From an uncultured Christensenellaceae bacterium (GTDB taxonomy: Bacteria; Bacillota; Clostridia; Christensenellales; Christensenellaceae): a DNA stretch of 64,000 bases. Made by a program: the position numbers and the translations under genes. The notes below the pieces were generated by a model. It did not search any database and was not told where the DNA came from. It was given only the letters and a program-made list of their open reading frames with translations. The DNA is taken from contig CAJUPM010000002.1 in NCBI GenBank assembly GCA_910588425.1, positions 71,642 to 135,641 on the forward strand, in the 5' to 3' direction. This document shows, one piece after another, positions 62,041 through 64,000 of the stretch (within the stretch, counting starts at the first letter, position 1; each line of letters opens with the position of its first letter).

Positions 62041-63180
62041 TTACTCAAAGAGCTTGGCAGCCTTAGCCATGTTTTCGATTACCGGGACACCGAAGGGGCA
62101 GCGCCCTTCACAGCTTCCGCAGGCAATGCAGTCGCTGCCTTTTGCAGAGAGAGAAGCGTAGTGCGAGGCGATGGAAGGTGGGATATGCGCCTCATCCAGC
62201 CGGGCGATATCCAGATATTTATTGACGGCCGCGATATCAATGCCCGCAGGGCAGGGCTGGCAATGGCTGCAATAGACGCAGTTGCCCTTAAAATCGTTGC
62301 GCTGGGTGCCCAGAATGGGGGAATAATCCCGTTCCTCGTCGCTCAGCTCCAGATAGCGCATGGCCTCGGCGACTTCGGCGGCCGTCTGGCAGCCCACCAG
62401 TGTGCTGGCCACGGCAGGGCGCGTCAGGGCATAGTGGATGCACTGGGCGACGCTCATGGGCTTCTCGAACGGCGTATGTTCGGCAGAGATGAGCTTGCCG
62501 GCCCCGAGCGTTTTCATGACGGTGATGCCGATGCCCTTATTGGCACAAAGCTGATAGAATGCCGCCCGACCGGGATCGATGCCGTGAAATGCCGCGGAAT
62601 CCAGGCCATCGCTCAGCGCATCCAGCGCATTGGATTCGGCGGGAATAAGATCGAACGCCATATTGATGCTGAACATGAGCATCTCGGGCAGGCCCGTCTG
62701 GATGATGCGCTGTGCCATCGCCGGGTTATGCGAGCTGAAGCCGATATGGCGGATATCGCCGCGCTCTTTGAGCTTCAGGACGTAATCTGCGAAACCGGTA
62801 TCGAAAACGCCGTGATAATCCTCCTCGGAATCGATAAAGAACATCATGCCAAAATCGATATAGCCATAGATGCGCAGCAGATCTTCAAAATAGCGCTGAA
62901 CTGTGGGCAGATCGCGGCTGATGTCGTATTGTTTGCTGAGGTCCGTCGAGCCGATATGCCCCTGAATCAGCACATCTTTGCGGCGCGCGCCCAGGGCCTT
63001 GGCGATATTCTCCCGGATTTCCCGGCCGGGCATGAACACATCCAAGATATTCACGCCGTGATCCAGCGCCGCCGAGACTGTCTCGTTTACCTGCGCAAAG
63101 GGTTTGCCGTCCAGATGCTCGCATCCAAGGCCGATGATGCTGGCCCGGCACCCGGTTTTTCCAATTTCACGATACTCCAT
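62041..63180 (-). CDS. Aldo/keto reductase with C-terminal 4Fe-4S ferredoxin domain
   Basis: 379 residues. Residues 1 to about 280 are the AKR barrel (YREIGKTGCRASIIGLGCEH at the start; the usual catalytic Asp/Tyr/Lys/His set is partly changed: NILDVFMP in place of DTA..Y). The C-terminal 90 residues hold two cysteine clusters, CVYCSHCQPCP and CIACGSCEGRCPFGVP, for [4Fe-4S] clusters. Such proteins are common in anaerobes; substrate unknown. It starts at ATG 63180 and stands alone. Confidence 0.88.
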   Translation of the reverse strand: MEYREIGKTGCRASIIGLGCEHLDGKPFAQVNETVSAALDHGVNILDVFMPGREIRENIAKALGARRKDVLIQGHIGSTDLSKQYDISRDLPTVQRYFEDLLRIYGYIDFGMMFFIDSEEDYHGVFDTGFADYVLKLKERGDIRHIGFSSHNPAMAQRIIQTGLPEMLMFSINMAFDLIPAESNALDALSDGLDSAAFHGIDPGRAAFYQLCANKGIGITVMKTLGAGKLISAEHTPFEKPMSVAQCIHYALTRPAVASTLVGCQTAAEVAEAMRYLELSDEERDYSPILGTQRNDFKGNCVYCSHCQPCPAGIDIAAVNKYLDIARLDEAHIPPSIASHYASLSAKGSDCIACGSCEGRCPFGVPVIENMAKAAKLFE

Positions 63181-63323
63181 GTTTTCACCATCCTATCATC
63201 ATATTGCTAAGATTCTATTCTGTTTTTTTTGCTGTGCCTTTATGATACCATGAACGCAGGGTTTTGCAAAGCGGAGAAAGCCGCGGCAATAAAAAACCGC
63301 GGATGATTTTATCCGCGGCGAGA

Positions 63324-63400
63324 TGGTGGAGATGATGAGACTCGAACTCACGACCTCTTACATGCGAAGCAAGCGCTCTAGCCAACTGAGCTACACCCCC
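63324..63400 (-). tRNA. tRNA-Ala (anticodon CGC)
   Basis: Minus-strand cloverleaf: acceptor GGGGGTG/CATCTCC (two G-T pairs), anticodon arm CTTGC-TTCGCAT-GTAAG with anticodon CGC, encoded CCA. Confidence 0.93.
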
Positions 63401-63513
63401 AACTTCCAACAACATGCATTATACACCATCTCCCACAAAGTTTCAATATCTATTTTTGAGTTTTTAAAAAATAAGAGAGAGTTTGGGCGGGGCTTTCTCT
63501 TTGACGAAAATTC

Positions 63514-63522
63514 TGCTACAAT
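63514..63522 (+). promoter_or_regulatory. Extended -10 promoter of rarA
   Basis: TGCTACAAT, 28 bp before the start; no strong -35. Confidence 0.5.
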
Positions 63523-63549
63523 TTGAAGCAGGAGCGCAGGAGGGAGATT

Positions 63550-64000
63550 ATGGCACAGCAATCGTTATTTGAAACAGGGCAGAACCACCCGCTGGCAAGC
63601 AGACTGCGGCCGACGGATCTGGATGGGTTTGTGGGCCAAAAGCATTTGCTGGGAGAGGGAAAGGTTTTGCGGCAGCTCATCGAGCAGGATATGGTTTCCT
63701 CCATGATCTTCTGGGGGCCGCCCGGCGTGGGCAAGACGACGCTGGCCCGCATCATCGCCGGCAAGACAAAGGCGAATTTTATCGATTTCAGCGCGGTAAC
63801 CAGCGGGATCAAGGAGATCCGCGAGGTGATGAGCCGGGCGGAAAACGACAGGCTGCTGGGCGAAAAGACGATTCTATTTGTAGACGAGATTCACCGCTTC
63901 AACAAAGCCCAGCAGGACGCTTTCTTGCCCTTTGTGGAAAAAGGGAGCATCATTCTGATTGGCGCGACGACGGAGAATCCTTCATTTGAGGTCAACTCTG
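63550..64000 (+). CDS. rarA: Replication-associated recombination protein A (RarA/MgsA), partial
   Basis: The first 150 codons of an AAA+ ATPase, cut by the window end. The N-terminus LFETGQNHPLASRLRP with DLDGFVGQKHLLGEG, Walker A GPPGVGKTTLA (about 57-67), Walker B LFVDEIHRFN and sensor 1 IGATTENPSFEV are all typical of RarA. It acts at stalled replication forks with SSB and RecA. Start ATG 63550 with CAGGAGGGAG. Confidence 0.95.
   Translation, partial: MAQQSLFETGQNHPLASRLRPTDLDGFVGQKHLLGEGKVLRQLIEQDMVSSMIFWGPPGVGKTTLARIIAGKTKANFIDFSAVTSGIKEIREVMSRAENDRLLGEKTILFVDEIHRFNKAQQDAFLPFVEKGSIILIGATTENPSFEVNS

Overview
The window is 64 kb of a moderately GC-rich chromosome from a spore-forming member of the Bacillota, most likely class Clostridia. 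The evidence is an intact spoIIGA-sigE-sigG sporulation cluster with ymxH (ylmC), nrdR and pgeF nearby. It also has a CIRCE-controlled hrcA-grpE-dnaK-dnaJ operon, an ireB-ruvX-DUF1292 operon, an ECF-type vitamin transporter beside type III pantothenate kinase, RqcH, and many TTG and GTG starts behind strong AGGAGG-type ribosome binding sites. No species can be named from sequence alone.

Layout. 1-8.4 kb: SEC-C protein, lepA, hemW, then the heat-shock operon. 8.5-14.2 kb: a NAD synthetase-nicotinamidase fusion with a DeoR regulator, TspO, and an operon for pantothenate uptake, CoaX and homoserine dehydrogenase. 14.2-17.3 kb (minus strand): a GntR regulator and three zinc-ribbon membrane proteins, two of them a recent tandem duplication. 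17.3-26.0 kb (minus): uvrB-uvrA-lipoprotein-HAD phosphatase-tadA, and rqcH. 26.2-29.0 kb: threonine aldolase, RNase PH, XTP pyrophosphatase, phosphoesterase. 29.0-31.5 kb (minus): sigG, sigE, spoIIGA, with a sigma-F-like promoter before sigG and Spo0A-box-like sites before spoIIGA. 31.7-37.6 kb: pyk, ymxH, nrdR, pgeF, cysteine desulfurase, ireB, ruvX, DUF1292.

37.6-47.1 kb is the accessory zone. It starts at a tRNA-Pro gene followed by an AT-rich FRG-domain gene and a tiny asparagine-rich protein, then a four-gene tRNA operon (Arg, His, Gln, Lys). Just beyond lie a decayed tyrosine integrase and a polymorphic-toxin-like locus: a large frameshifted toxin with a compositionally foreign C-terminal tip, a colicin-D-immunity-like protein, an orphan toxin tip, three more small immunity-like proteins, and an HELGH metallopeptidase with a transmembrane segment. 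47.3-64 kb returns to core-type genes: a TIM-barrel protein, a nucleotidyltransferase, a WYL regulator, a sugar isomerase/dehydrogenase pair, an MBL hydrolase, three tandem SIS-domain isomerase paralogues, a flippase-endonuclease IV-PepQ-EF-P run, a divergent ribbon-helix-helix/SLOG pair with shared operators, an Fe-S aldo/keto reductase, more tRNAs (Val, Glu, Ala) and the start of rarA.

The most novel points are four. First, the NadE-PncA fusion, in which one domain releases ammonia and the other consumes it. Second, the layered toxin/immunity island. Third, the RHH-SLOG module with operator half-sites over both promoters. Fourth, the triple SIS array. All functional calls come from reading motifs by eye; no database search or structure prediction was run.
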